From NCBI GenBank assembly GCA_030247675.1, contig JAOTRX010000004.1, forward strand, positions 240,910 to 304,909: DNA of 64,000 nt, given 5' to 3'. The notes under the pieces are model-generated. The model was not told the DNA's origin. It was given only the letters and a program-made list of their open reading frames with translations, and made no database searches. This document shows positions 45,247 to 54,369 of the stretch, in pieces; the first letter of the stretch is position 1, and the number at the start of each line of letters is the position of its first letter. A program made the translations under genes and the position numbers. The stretch comes from Desulforhopalus sp. GTDB taxonomy: Bacteria; Desulfobacterota; Desulfobulbia; Desulfobulbales; Desulfocapsaceae.

Positions 45247-46491
45247 CTATTCAATTTTCTGCAAGAGATACTTCCTGATGAGGTCAAGGCCACTTTCTGC
45301 TGTAATTTCTCGTATTTGTTCCCTGTCACCGCGAAAATGAAACTTGGTCACCCAGTTTTCCTCAGCGGTGGCGATGGCGATATACACGGTGCCGACTGGC
45401 TTATCCTTCGTGCCGCCTCCCGGGCCGGCGACGCCAGTGACAGCCAGGGCGATGTCGGCACGGCTGCGGCTGCGTATGCCGACGGCCATGGCCTCGGCGG
45501 TTTCCCTGCTGACCGCCCCGTGCGCCGCCAGCAGGTCCGGAGAAACCCCCAGGTATTCGGTTTTCAAGCTGTTATCATAGGCAACAACCCCGCCGAGGAC
45601 ATACGACGAGCTGCCGGGGATATCGGTGAGTTTTCGGCAGATAAGCCCGCCGGTGCAGGATTCAGCGACAGCGAGTTTATGGTGACGGTCAAAGAGGAGT
45701 TTGCCGACGACCGTTTCCATATTGTCCCGGTCAAAACCGTAGATCGAATCGCCGAGAACGGTGTTGACCGCTTGACACGATGAGTTGAACAACTTCTTGG
45801 CATTGTTTGTTTTTTTGTCACGAACGGTAAGGCTGAGGTGGACCTCGGGAAAGACCGGGTAGTAGCCGATATGGACATCTGGGCTGAGGTCGAGGGTGTT
45901 GATCCGCCGGTTGACCTCCATCTCCGGCAGGCCGAAGATGCGAAATACCCGTTGATAGGTTGTCAGCTTATGGTCCTTTTGCCAGGTCGACAGTTTGGGC
46001 AGCACCTGTTCCACCAGGAGGTGCTTCATTTGGCTGGGGATGCCCGGCAAGAAAAAAATCGGTTTGTCGTCGTGAATGAGCTGATAGCCTGCCATCTGCG
46101 ATTTCGGACTGAGGGCCTCCGCCCCCGACGGCAGCCAGGCGAGTTTTTCCAGCTGGCTGACTGGGGTGCTGGTGATCTCGTCGAGGTGGGTGCGGATGTT
46201 GGAAAGGATCTCCAGGTTGGGCATGGTCGGCCGGTTGAGGGCCTTCGAAACCGCCTCATTGGTGAGGTCATCGTCGGTTGAGCCAAGGCCGCCGGTGACC
46301 AGGACTGCATCGGCGCGGCTGAGGGCCTGCTTCAGGGCGTCTCCAATGAGACTGGGGGTGTCGCCGATGGTGTTCATGCCGTAAATCTCATAGCCGGCTT
46401 CAAACAGATTGCGGGCGGCAAAACTGCTGGTGGTGTTGAGGATTCTTCCCGAGGTCAGTTCGTCGCCGATGGCAATGATTTCAATTTTCAT
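45247..46491 (-). CDS. cinA: CinA family protein (nicotinamide-nucleotide amidase / ADP-ribose pyrophosphatase)
   Basis: 414 residues with two domains. The N-terminal COG1058 domain (IEIIAIGDELTSGRI, VTGGLGSTDDDLTNEA) is linked to ADP-ribose or CoA pyrophosphatase activity. The C-terminal CinA domain (AVAESCTGGLICRKL, GAVSRETAEAMA, TGVAGPGGGTKDKPVGTVYIA) deamidates NMN. The start is the ATG at 46491, which overlaps the end of mtaB; the frame stays open to 46596. It precedes recA on the same strand, the order known from many bacteria. Confidence 0.95.
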   Translation of the reverse strand: MKIEIIAIGDELTSGRILNTTSSFAARNLFEAGYEIYGMNTIGDTPSLIGDALKQALSRADAVLVTGGLGSTDDDLTNEAVSKALNRPTMPNLEILSNIRTHLDEITSTPVSQLEKLAWLPSGAEALSPKSQMAGYQLIHDDKPIFFLPGIPSQMKHLLVEQVLPKLSTWQKDHKLTTYQRVFRIFGLPEMEVNRRINTLDLSPDVHIGYYPVFPEVHLSLTVRDKKTNNAKKLFNSSCQAVNTVLGDSIYGFDRDNMETVVGKLLFDRHHKLAVAESCTGGLICRKLTDIPGSSSYVLGGVVAYDNSLKTEYLGVSPDLLAAHGAVSRETAEAMAVGIRSRSRADIALAVTGVAGPGGGTKDKPVGTVYIAIATAEENWVTKFHFRGDREQIREITAESGLDLIRKYLLQKIE

Positions 46492-47803
46492 GGTGAGCAA
46501 TTTCTCCGAGGACAGAGCTTTCCAGCAGTTCGAGGAGTTTGACCGGCACGACCTTGTGCAGCAGATCGTCAGGTCCGGGAAAGGTGACGGCAACATAGTT
46601 GGTGGTAAAGCCCTTCAACATGCCGTTTGCATCGCGGCGGCCCTCAATGAGTACAGGCCAGATACGGCCGAGTTGACTTTGCCAGAAGGCAGCTTTCTTG
46701 GTGTCACTCAGTTGCCTGAGAATTGCCACACGCTGTTCTTTAACTTTCTTTGCCACGTGTCCGTCGAATCCCGCCGCCTTGGTGCCGGGGCGAATGGAGT
46801 AGGGGAAGACATGGAGGTAGGTGCAGTCAAGGGACTGCAAAAAATCCTTGGCCGCGGCAAAATGGTCGTCGGTTTCGCCGGGGAAGCCGACGAGGATATC
46901 GATGCCGATGGCGGCATCTGGCAAATATTTCTTGCAAAGATTTATAACCTGCCGAAACTGCTCGGTGCTATAGCGTCGTCCCATACGGGCAAGGATCTGG
47001 TCATGACCGCTCTGCAGGGGGATGTGCAGGTGCGGCTGGATGTTTTTTCGCTCGGCCATCAGGCCAAGGAGGGTGGCGTCAATCTCTAGCGGTTCCAGGG
47101 AGCTGATGCGGTAAGCGACATCCGGGGTGGTACGGGTCAGTTCGTCAAGGAGGGCGACCAAGCCAGGTTTTTCCGGGAGATCGCGGCCATAGTTGCCGAG
47201 GTGGATGCCGGTGAGGACTATCTCTTTATGCCCTTCGTTGGCAAAGACCTTTGCCTGGGCTATAACCTCGGCCATCGGTAAACTACGGCTTGGCCCTCTG
47301 GTGAAAGGGACGATGCAGTAGGTGCAATAGCTTTCGCAGCCGTCCTGGATGCGCAGGTAGGCACGCACCCGGTCGCCGAAGCGGCGTACCGGCAGACGGC
47401 AGATTTCTAATGCTTCCGCGATATTGCCGAGGAGAATCTTTGGCGCGGCGGATGAGCCAGCGAGGGCCTCGTCAACCAGCTGGTCTTTTTTGCTGTTACC
47501 GATAAGGGTATAGGCTCTGCCTTGCAGCTCTTCGTCTGCGGCCAGCTCACTGGCGGCGATCTCGGCATAGCATCCGCAAATAATTATCTCTGCACCTGGA
47601 TTCTTGCGCAGGGCTTTATGGATCGCCTGGCGGGACTGGGCCCCGGCGCTGCCGGTGACGGCGCAGGTATTGATGACGACGATGTCCGCCTGGCCATTGC
47701 GGGCGACTACGGTCAACCCGGCGTCCTCAAAGCCGGCCTTGAAGGCCGCCGACTCGTATTGATTGACCTTGCAGCCGAGAGTGGTGATCAGGACCTTCTT
47801 CAT
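46481..47803 (-). CDS. mtaB: tRNA t6A37 methylthiotransferase
   Basis: Radical-SAM methylthiotransferase that converts t6A37 to ms2t6A37. 440 residues. The N-terminal UPF0004 domain has its three cysteines in TTLGCKVNQYES, INTCAVTG and CGCYAE. The radical-SAM cluster is CESYCTYC, and a TRAM domain follows at the C-terminus. The TLGCKVNQYES form places it with MtaB rather than MiaB. It overlaps mnmA by 4 nt, so two tRNA-modification enzymes share an operon. Confidence 0.93.
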   Translation of the reverse strand: MKKVLITTLGCKVNQYESAAFKAGFEDAGLTVVARNGQADIVVINTCAVTGSAGAQSRQAIHKALRKNPGAEIIICGCYAEIAASELAADEELQGRAYTLIGNSKKDQLVDEALAGSSAAPKILLGNIAEALEICRLPVRRFGDRVRAYLRIQDGCESYCTYCIVPFTRGPSRSLPMAEVIAQAKVFANEGHKEIVLTGIHLGNYGRDLPEKPGLVALLDELTRTTPDVAYRISSLEPLEIDATLLGLMAERKNIQPHLHIPLQSGHDQILARMGRRYSTEQFRQVINLCKKYLPDAAIGIDILVGFPGETDDHFAAAKDFLQSLDCTYLHVFPYSIRPGTKAAGFDGHVAKKVKEQRVAILRQLSDTKKAAFWQSQLGRIWPVLIEGRRDANGMLKGFTTNYVAVTFPGPDDLLHKVVPVKLLELLESSVLGEIAHHEN

Positions 47804-48852
47804 TTGGGTGCTTTCCCGGAGTGGATGATGCCGGAGCCGAGAAGCTCATCGCCGTCGTAGACCACGGCAAACTGGCCGGGGGTGATGGCCCGCTGCGGGT
47901 CGTCAAAAAGAATTTCGCCACGACCGTCCTCCTGCAAAACCAGACGTGCTGCCGAGCCCTGATGGCTGTAGCGGATGCGAACCGTATACATCATGTCGGT
48001 ATCGGGTGGGGTTCCGGCCAGCCAGTGAAAACCTTCAGCCAGGATGCGGTTACTCATAAGATCCTGGTTGGTGCCGACGATGACGGCGTTTTGCGCGACA
48101 TCAAGGCCAACGACATAAAGAGGTGCCTCGGCGGCAATGCCCAGTCCCCGGCGTTGGCCGATGGTATAGCGAAACAGACCGCGGTGGTTGCCAAGTCGTT
48201 TTCCCGAGGTCGAGAGGATCGGCCCGCCGGTTTCCTGTGAGGGAGCGAGGTTCTCAAGATACTCGCCGATCTCGTTATTCTGCAGAAAGCACACATCCTG
48301 ACTTTCCAGTCCCCGAAAATCATCAAAACCGTATCCCTGAACCAGTTGATAGGTACTTTCCTTGGTTTGTTGCCCTAGAGGGAAACGAATTTTTGCCAAC
48401 TGTTCCTGGTTGAGGCGCGAGAGAAAGTAGCTTTGGTCTTTTCTTTGGTCAAACCCCTTGAACAGGCGATGAATTTTTCCGTCTTCAATGATCCTGGCGT
48501 AATGGCCGGTGGCCATTGCCGTCATCCCGGCATTTGTCATGGCATCCATGAACAGGCCGAATTTGATCTCGCGGTTGCAGATCACACAAGGATTTGGTGT
48601 GAGCCCCTTGAAATAGCTGCCGGAGAAATAGTCCAGAACCTTTTCGCTAAAGGGTAGGCGCAGGTCGATGACGTGCAAGGGGATTCCCAGGCGGGCGGCA
48701 ATGGTTCGCACCCGTTCCTCATGCGCCGCATAGTTAGGCTGGGCGAGGTGCATAAAAAAGCCCTCGACCTGGCAAGTCTCTTTGAGGAGAAGGGCGCAGG
48801 CGGTCGAGTCGACGCCGCCGCTCATGGCTATACCAATCCGTGTATCTTTCAC
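47800..48852 (-). CDS. mnmA: tRNA-specific 2-thiouridylase
   Basis: Makes s2U34 of Lys, Glu and Gln tRNAs. 350 residues: PP-loop GIAMSGGVDSTACAL, the catalytic Cys in NPCVICNREIKFG, the second catalytic Cys in SQDVCFLQ, and a C-terminal beta-barrel domain. The ATG lies at the edge of a divergent gap with the U32 gene at 49 kb. Sulfur-relay partners are not adjacent. Confidence 0.95.
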   Translation of the reverse strand: MKDTRIGIAMSGGVDSTACALLLKETCQVEGFFMHLAQPNYAAHEERVRTIAARLGIPLHVIDLRLPFSEKVLDYFSGSYFKGLTPNPCVICNREIKFGLFMDAMTNAGMTAMATGHYARIIEDGKIHRLFKGFDQRKDQSYFLSRLNQEQLAKIRFPLGQQTKESTYQLVQGYGFDDFRGLESQDVCFLQNNEIGEYLENLAPSQETGGPILSTSGKRLGNHRGLFRYTIGQRRGLGIAAEAPLYVVGLDVAQNAVIVGTNQDLMSNRILAEGFHWLAGTPPDTDMMYTVRIRYSHQGSAARLVLQEDGRGEILFDDPQRAITPGQFAVVYDGDELLGSGIIHSGKAPK

Positions 48853-49027
48853 TCTTGTTGTTGCAATCCCGAGCCTTGTGCTCTATGAAAGGGCTTGAAA
48901 AAGTATCCTTCGTACATACAAGTCGATTACCGCCGCAATTTAGGGAAAACCCCTGCGGCACCCGGTCTGAGCCGCCGCTGATTGCAGGAGAACAGGCCGG
49001 AAAAATAAGCCTTCACAATACTCGACC

Positions 49028-50299
49028 ATGAAAAAAAATGAAAGCGGCAATGGCCGGACTCCAGCCATGCCAGAGCTGCTGGCACCGGCCGGAACCTATG
49101 AGAAACTGGTGACCGCCGTGCATTACGGGGCCGATGCCCTGTATCTTGCCGGTAAACGATTTGGCCTGCGCGAGAAGGCCGGCAATTTCACCGACGAGGC
49201 CCTCCGCGAGGGAGTTGTTTATGCCCACGAGCATGGCGTAAAGGTGTACGTGACGGTCAACATCTTTGCCCATAATAGCGACCTCGAAGGTCTTGAGGAA
49301 TATCTGCTGTCTCTGCGGCAACTCGGCGTTGATGGCCTGATCATCGCCGATCCGGGGATCCTCAGCATAGCGCGTAGGACCGTGCCGGAGCTGCCCATCC
49401 ATCTTTCCACCCAGGCCAATGTCACCAATGGTCCGGCGGCCGCCTTCTGGCTTGGGCAGGGGGCTGTCCGGCTGAATCTTGCCCGGGAGCTGTCGCTTGC
49501 CGAGATTCGCCAGATCCGGGCGCAAACGGCTGCCGAACTGGAGGTCTTTGTCCACGGCGCCCTGTGCATTTCCTATTCGGGGCGGTGCATGCTTTCCAAC
49601 TACATGACCGGCCGGGACGCCAATCGCGGCCACTGTGCCCATCCCTGCCGCTTCAGTTATGCCCTCGTTGAAGAAAAACGGCCCGGCGAATATTTCCCAG
49701 TGGAAGAAGATGAACGCGGCACGTACATCTTTAATTCGAAAGACCTTTGTTTGCTTGAGATGCTGCCGCAGCTGGTGGCCGCCGGGATCGATTCCCTGAA
49801 GATTGAAGGGCGCATGAAATCGATATTTTATGTGGGCGGCGTGGTGCGAGTGTATCGGGCTGCCCTTGATTACCTCAAGGGGCTGCCGGTTGAGGCCTGG
49901 GATGATCCGGCAGCGATTCGTCTGCCCGCCGAATTTATGGAGGAGATCCAGCGCACCGGCACGCGGGGGACAACCGAAAATTTTATCACCGAGCGGCCGG
50001 GGAGTTCTGAGATGATTTATCTGTCCTCCCGGGCAACGCAGAGTTACGAGCCGGTGGCGGTAATTCTTGAGCCTGGCAGCAGCCTCTTGGTCGAGCTGCG
50101 CAATCAGGTTCTGGTTGGCGAGGAAGTGGAGTATATGGACCGGGGCATTGGTGTACAGCTGCTCACCATAACCGCCTTACGTGATAGCGAGGGGAATTCC
50201 CTTGATAAAGCCAATCCGGGTAATCGGGTAGTTCTGGTGACGGAGCCGGAGATCTCGCAGGGCGAGGCCAACGGCATTCTGCGGCGAAAGAAGCTTTGA
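49028..50299 (+). CDS. U32 family protein (RlhA/TrhP-like tRNA or rRNA hydroxylation)
   Basis: A 423-residue peptidase-U32-family protein. Modern members (TrhP, RlhA) act in prephenate-dependent hydroxylation of tRNA uridine 34 or 23S rRNA cytidine. PELLAPAGTYEKLVTAVHYGADALYLAG and the cysteine-rich FVHGALCISYSGRCMLSNY-type segment with RGHCAHPCRFSY are present, followed by the C-terminal beta domain. Four Cys suggest an Fe-S site. It is the smaller of two U32 genes in the window and is divergent from mnmA, which fits a tRNA-modification theme. Confidence 0.9.
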   Translation: MKKNESGNGRTPAMPELLAPAGTYEKLVTAVHYGADALYLAGKRFGLREKAGNFTDEALREGVVYAHEHGVKVYVTVNIFAHNSDLEGLEEYLLSLRQLGVDGLIIADPGILSIARRTVPELPIHLSTQANVTNGPAAAFWLGQGAVRLNLARELSLAEIRQIRAQTAAELEVFVHGALCISYSGRCMLSNYMTGRDANRGHCAHPCRFSYALVEEKRPGEYFPVEEDERGTYIFNSKDLCLLEMLPQLVAAGIDSLKIEGRMKSIFYVGGVVRVYRAALDYLKGLPVEAWDDPAAIRLPAEFMEEIQRTGTRGTTENFITERPGSSEMIYLSSRATQSYEPVAVILEPGSSLLVELRNQVLVGEEVEYMDRGIGVQLLTITALRDSEGNSLDKANPGNRVVLVTEPEISQGEANGILRRKKL

Positions 50300-50346
50300 T
50301 TTGGGAGGGAAGAGCGGCAGAACAGTGAGGGCTACGCCCAGAAACA

Positions 50347-50384
50347 AAACAGGCGGCAAAAGCTCTTCACTTAGCCGCCTGTTT
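50347..50384. terminator. Bidirectional hairpin between convergent genes
   Basis: AAACAGGCGGC at 50347-50357 pairs with GCCGCCTGTTT at 50374-50384 around a 16-base loop. It lies between the U32 gene (plus) and the class I fumarase gene (minus). The A-start and T-end suit termination in both directions. Confidence 0.7.
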
Positions 50385-50404
50385 CGTGTAACATCACGAA
50401 TAAA

Positions 50405-51922
50405 TTACATATTATTCATTTTCGCTATTTCTTTCTGCCAGAAGGCCGGGCCGGTCTTATGGACCGCCTCACCGCTTGCATCAACTGCCACGGTCACCGG
50501 CATATCCTCAATCTCAAACTCGTAGATTGCCTCCATCCCGAGATCGGCAAAGGCAACAACCCGGGATTTCTTGATTGCCTTGGAAACCAGATATGCGGCA
50601 CCACCGACGGCCATGCAGTACACGGCTTTGTGGTCCTTGATGGCCTGAATGGTTGCATCACCGCGTTCCGACTTGCCGATCATGCCAAAAAGACCGGCCT
50701 TTTCCAGCATCATATCGGTGTATTTGTCCATACGGGTAGAAGTCGTTGGTCCGGCAGGCCCGACCGCTTCGTCACGCACCGGATCGACCGGGCCGACGTA
50801 ATAGATAAAGCGGCCGTTGAAGTCGACTCCCTCCGGTAAGGGTTGGCCATCGGCATACAGTTGCTGAATGCGCTTGTGGGCGGCATCACGGCCGGTGAGT
50901 ATCTTGCCGTTGAGGAGCAGCGTCTGGCCGGCCTTCCAGGTGGCGATCTCTTCCTTGGTGATGCCTTCGAGGGACACCCGTTTTACCGAGTCACCGGCCG
51001 CAAGGGAGATGTCCGGCCACTGGTTGATGTCCGGTGGAGTTAGCTCTGCCGGGCCGCTGCCGTCGAGGACGAAATGGGTATGCCGGGCGGCGGCGCAGTT
51101 GGGGATCATCGCCACCGGCAGGGAGGCAGCATGGGTCGGGTATTCGGCAATCTTTACATCAAGGACGGTGGTAAGGCCACCCAGGCCCTGGGCGCCGATG
51201 CCGAGGTCGTTGATCGCCTTGTAGATTTCCAGGCGTAACTCCTCCAGTTTGTTGGCAGGTCCACGTTCGATCAGTTCCTGAATATCAATAGGTTGCATGA
51301 GGGATTCTTTGGCGAGGAGCACCGCCTTGTCGACGGTGCCGCCAACGCCGATGCCGATGATGCCCGGTGGGCACCAGCCGGCGCCCATGGTCGGAACGGT
51401 CTTCTTGACCCACTCAACGATCGAGTCGCTGGGGTTGAGCATGACCACCTTGCTTTTATTTTCTGATCCACCACCCTTGGCGGCGATATGCACCTCTAAC
51501 TTGCCGCCGGCAACAATCTCGGTGTAGACCACCGCCGGGGTGTTGTCCCGGGTATTCTTCCGGTCGGTCGCCGGATGGGCGACGACGGATTTACGCAGGG
51601 TGTTGTCAGGATGGCTATAGGCCCGGCGGGCGCCTTCATCGACCATTTCCTGAATCGACGTATCGGTATCAAATTTACAGTCAGTCCCGATCTTTATGAA
51701 TACATTGACAATTCCAGTGTCCTGGCACATCGGGCGTTTGCCGATGGCGGCCATCTTCGAGTTGATGAGGATCTGGCCGATGGCATCCTTGGCTGCCTTG
51801 TTTTGTTCCCTTTGATAGGCGAGATGCATTGCTTTGACAAAATCCAGGGGATGGTAGTAGGAGATGTATTGCAGGCTGTCGGCAATGGAATCGATAAAAT
51901 CATTTTTCTTTATGATAGTCAT
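50405..51922 (-). CDS. Fumarate hydratase, class I (one chain)
   Basis: Oxygen-sensitive [4Fe-4S] fumarase of 505 residues, with alpha and beta domains fused. Iron ligands are Cys in RPMCQDTGIV, GWCPPGIIG and IPNCAAARHTHF. The beta domain has TGRDAAHKRI and VGPAGPTTSTRMD with the C-terminal EAIYEFEIEDMPVTVAVD. It interconverts fumarate and malate, as does the class II enzyme at 35 kb. Two classes with different oxygen tolerance match a life that meets oxygen at times. Confidence 0.95.
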   Translation of the reverse strand: MTIIKKNDFIDSIADSLQYISYYHPLDFVKAMHLAYQREQNKAAKDAIGQILINSKMAAIGKRPMCQDTGIVNVFIKIGTDCKFDTDTSIQEMVDEGARRAYSHPDNTLRKSVVAHPATDRKNTRDNTPAVVYTEIVAGGKLEVHIAAKGGGSENKSKVVMLNPSDSIVEWVKKTVPTMGAGWCPPGIIGIGVGGTVDKAVLLAKESLMQPIDIQELIERGPANKLEELRLEIYKAINDLGIGAQGLGGLTTVLDVKIAEYPTHAASLPVAMIPNCAAARHTHFVLDGSGPAELTPPDINQWPDISLAAGDSVKRVSLEGITKEEIATWKAGQTLLLNGKILTGRDAAHKRIQQLYADGQPLPEGVDFNGRFIYYVGPVDPVRDEAVGPAGPTTSTRMDKYTDMMLEKAGLFGMIGKSERGDATIQAIKDHKAVYCMAVGGAAYLVSKAIKKSRVVAFADLGMEAIYEFEIEDMPVTVAVDASGEAVHKTGPAFWQKEIAKMNNM

Positions 51923-52149
51923 GGTAATCCCTTAATGAAGTTGAAGGTTTAGCAGATCTCTGAGGGCTCATCATTCACCGGTGGATAATAGCTCCCTCTC
52001 CCTTACCGGTCAAGCCATAGTGTATGGAAAAACCGGAAAGCTGGCGTTTCCTTGGTAGCTTTTTCATGCGTTTCTCGAAAATTCAGTGTATTCTGTGGGT
52101 TTCCCGGCGGATTATGCCGCTGGTTCAGGGCCTTTAAGGTGACTAGTCG

Positions 52150-52542
52150 ATGGAAAAAGAAACCGAAATTGTCAGGTTGGATAAATGGTTGTGGGCGGCG
52201 CGTTTTTATAAAACCCGCGCCCTTGCCAGCCAGGCCGTGGCCGGGGGCAAGGTTCATGTCAACGGCAATCGGGGCAAGGCTTCGCACAGTGTTGTGGTGG
52301 GCGACAAGCTTGTGCTGACCATCGGCACCATGGAGTTTCATCTTACCGTACTGGCAATCTCCAAACTGCGACGACCAGCCCCGGAGGCGCGCCTGTTGTA
52401 TGTTGAGTCGGCGGAAAGCATTGCCGCCCGGGAGGAGCAGCGGGACCTCAAAAAGATGCTCAATGCCGGTTTTACCGCCCCTGCCCAGAAACCCGGGAAG
52501 CGCGATCGTAGAAAGATTCGGTCATTTACCAGAAACGATTGA
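52150..52542 (+). CDS. S4-domain RNA-binding protein (HslR-like)
   Basis: A 130-residue heat-shock-type RNA-binding protein. The S4 domain (VRLDKWLWAARFYKTRALASQAVAGGKVHVNG) is complete. The C-terminal half is basic (EEQRDLKKMLN and a lysine/arginine tail). E. coli Hsp15 rescues stalled 50S subunits with a nascent chain; the same role is inferred here. It precedes the purine genes. Confidence 0.92.
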   Translation: MEKETEIVRLDKWLWAARFYKTRALASQAVAGGKVHVNGNRGKASHSVVVGDKLVLTIGTMEFHLTVLAISKLRRPAPEARLLYVESAESIAAREEQRDLKKMLNAGFTAPAQKPGKRDRRKIRSFTRND

Positions 52543-52630
52543 TTGGAACTGACCTTACATTCCACGCAGATGGTTGGTGGAGAGGAGCAGTTCCATAACC
52601 ACAATTTGAAGAACCGAAAGAGAGACAAAC

Positions 52631-53251
52631 ATGCACAAAATAGAACGAGCGTTGATAAGCCTCACCGACAAATCCGGCATCGAGGGTTTTGCCAGCGAGC
52701 TGGCAGGGCTTGGCATTGAACTGCTTTCAACCGGCGGGACGGCGAAGAAACTTCGAGACGCGGGTCTTGCGGTACTGGACGTCTCAGAATTCACTGGATT
52801 TCCGGAGATGCTTGATGGCCGGGTAAAGACCCTGCATCCCAAGGTACACGGCGGCATTCTCAATCAACGGGCCAATGACGATCACCAGAAGCAATGCGCC
52901 GCCCACGGCCTGCGCAACATCGATCTTATCGCCGTCAATCTTTATGCCTTTGAAAAGACCGTCGCCAACCCCAATTGCAGCCTGGCCGATGCCATTGAAA
53001 ATATCGACATCGGCGGGCCGACCATGCTCCGCGCCGCGGCCAAAAATTTCCACGATGTCACCGTTATTGTCGATCCCGCCGACTATCCGCAGGTGCTGCG
53101 GGAGATCAAGGCCACCGGCAATACGTCTCTCAAGACCCGGTTCGCTTTAATGAAAAAGGTTTTTGCCCTGACGTCGGTCTACGATACCGCCATTTCCAGA
53201 TGGCTGGAGCAGGTTGATGTCGCGGCAAACAGCTACTTTTCCGGAGAATAA
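52631..53251 (+). CDS. Stand-alone IMP cyclohydrolase (PurH N-terminal domain)
   Basis: A 206-residue protein made only of the MGS-like IMP cyclohydrolase domain, the last step of purine synthesis. Motifs are [44 protein letters not shown] and [18 protein letters not shown]. Ordinary PurH continues with a 300-residue AICAR transformylase domain. Here a stop follows FSGE, and the next gene is purN. No transformylase is encoded in the window, so that step must use a separate protein. AGAGAGA precedes the ATG. Confidence 0.92.
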   Translation: MHKIERALISLTDKSGIEGFASELAGLGIELLSTGGTAKKLRDAGLAVLDVSEFTGFPEMLDGRVKTLHPKVHGGILNQRANDDHQKQCAAHGLRNIDLIAVNLYAFEKTVANPNCSLADAIENIDIGGPTMLRAAAKNFHDVTVIVDPADYPQVLREIKATGNTSLKTRFALMKKVFALTSVYDTAISRWLEQVDVAANSYFSGE

Positions 53252-53254
53252 ACC

Positions 53255-53842
53255 ATGCTGAAGATGGCCGTATTATTGTCGGGCAGCGGACGAACTCTTG
53301 ATAACTTCCATGAGCGAATAGAAAAGGGCACACTCAAGGCCCAGATTCAGGTGGTTGTCGGCAACGTCGAGGGCGTGCTTGGGCTGAGCAAGGCCGAAAG
53401 ATACGGCTATCCGGCCTTTTACCGGCCCGATAATCAAGGTATCAATAAGGTCTTGCAGGATTATGATATCGATATCGTCGTTCTCGCCGGCTATCTGAAA
53501 CTCTATACCCCACCTCTGAAGCTTGCCCGGGCGGTGATCAATATTCATCCTGCGCTTATTCCGAGCTTTTGTGGTGACGGATTTTACGGGCACCACGTGC
53601 ACAGCGCCGTCAAGGCCCGTGGCTGCACGGTGAGCGGCTGCACGGTCCATTTTGCCAATGCGCAGTATGACCAGGGCCCGATCATTTTGCAAAAATGTGT
53701 CGAGCTTGCCTACGAAGACGATGTCGACACCATCGCTGACAAGGTGTTTGCGGTTGAGTGTCAAGCCTTCCCCGAAGCGATCAACCGAGTCGATGAACGG
53801 GGTATTGATTTCTTTTGGGAGAGGGTGCGAGGTGCTGTATGA
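53255..53842 (+). CDS. purN: Phosphoribosylglycinamide formyltransferase
   Basis: Transfers a formyl group from 10-formyl-THF to GAR. 195 residues: MAVLLSGSGRTLDNF, the catalytic-Asn/His segment INIHPALIPSFCGDGFYG, and HFANAQYDQGPIILQ with the active-site Asp. It starts 4 bases after the IMP cyclohydrolase stop and overlaps pyrR by 4 nt. The gene order looks like a purine and regulation operon. Confidence 0.93.
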   Translation: MLKMAVLLSGSGRTLDNFHERIEKGTLKAQIQVVVGNVEGVLGLSKAERYGYPAFYRPDNQGINKVLQDYDIDIVVLAGYLKLYTPPLKLARAVINIHPALIPSFCGDGFYGHHVHSAVKARGCTVSGCTVHFANAQYDQGPIILQKCVELAYEDDVDTIADKVFAVECQAFPEAINRVDERGIDFFWERVRGAV

Positions 53843-54369
53843 GTAAAAGAGTTATTATGTCGGCCCATGATATCGATCTGGCCATTCAACGGATTACCTT
53901 GCAGATCCTCGAAAAGAACCACGGCGGCGGCTCCCTGGCAATAGTCGGCATTCATACCTGCGGCGTTTATGTGGCCAAGCGGATCCATGCTGCCATACAG
54001 GGGCAGGTGAGTGAAAACATTTCCTTCGGATCGCTGGATATAAACCTGTACCGCGATGACTGGAGCTTGATCAGTCAAAACCCGGTGGTCAAGACCACCG
54101 AGATCTCCTTCGATGTCGATAATACCAATCTGATCCTTGTCGACGACGTTATCTTTACCGGCCGGACCATCCGTGCCGCCATGGATGCCATTATGGACTA
54201 CGGTCGCCCCCAGACCATCCAGCTGGCAGCCCTCGTTGATCGGGGGGGCAGGGAACTGCCGATCCAGCCCGATTTCACCGGAATGACTACGGCAATTCTG
54301 GCAAACGAACGGATTAAGGTGCTGCTAAGTGACCAGGGCGCGGATGGCGAGGTCATCATCGAAAGCTGA
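53839..54369 (+). CDS. pyrR: PyrR-like phosphoribosyltransferase
   Basis: A 176-residue type I phosphoribosyltransferase of the PyrR group, with the PRPP motif LILVDDVIFTGRTIRAAMDAI, YRDDW and RGGRELPIQPDFTG. PyrR proteins can act as a uracil phosphoribosyltransferase and, in Gram-positives, bind pyr leader RNA; which role holds here is unknown. It overlaps both neighbours: 4 nt with purN, 1 nt with the U32 gene (TGATG). Confidence 0.9.
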   Translation: MSKRVIMSAHDIDLAIQRITLQILEKNHGGGSLAIVGIHTCGVYVAKRIHAAIQGQVSENISFGSLDINLYRDDWSLISQNPVVKTTEISFDVDNTNLILVDDVIFTGRTIRAAMDAIMDYGRPQTIQLAALVDRGGRELPIQPDFTGMTTAILANERIKVLLSDQGADGEVIIES

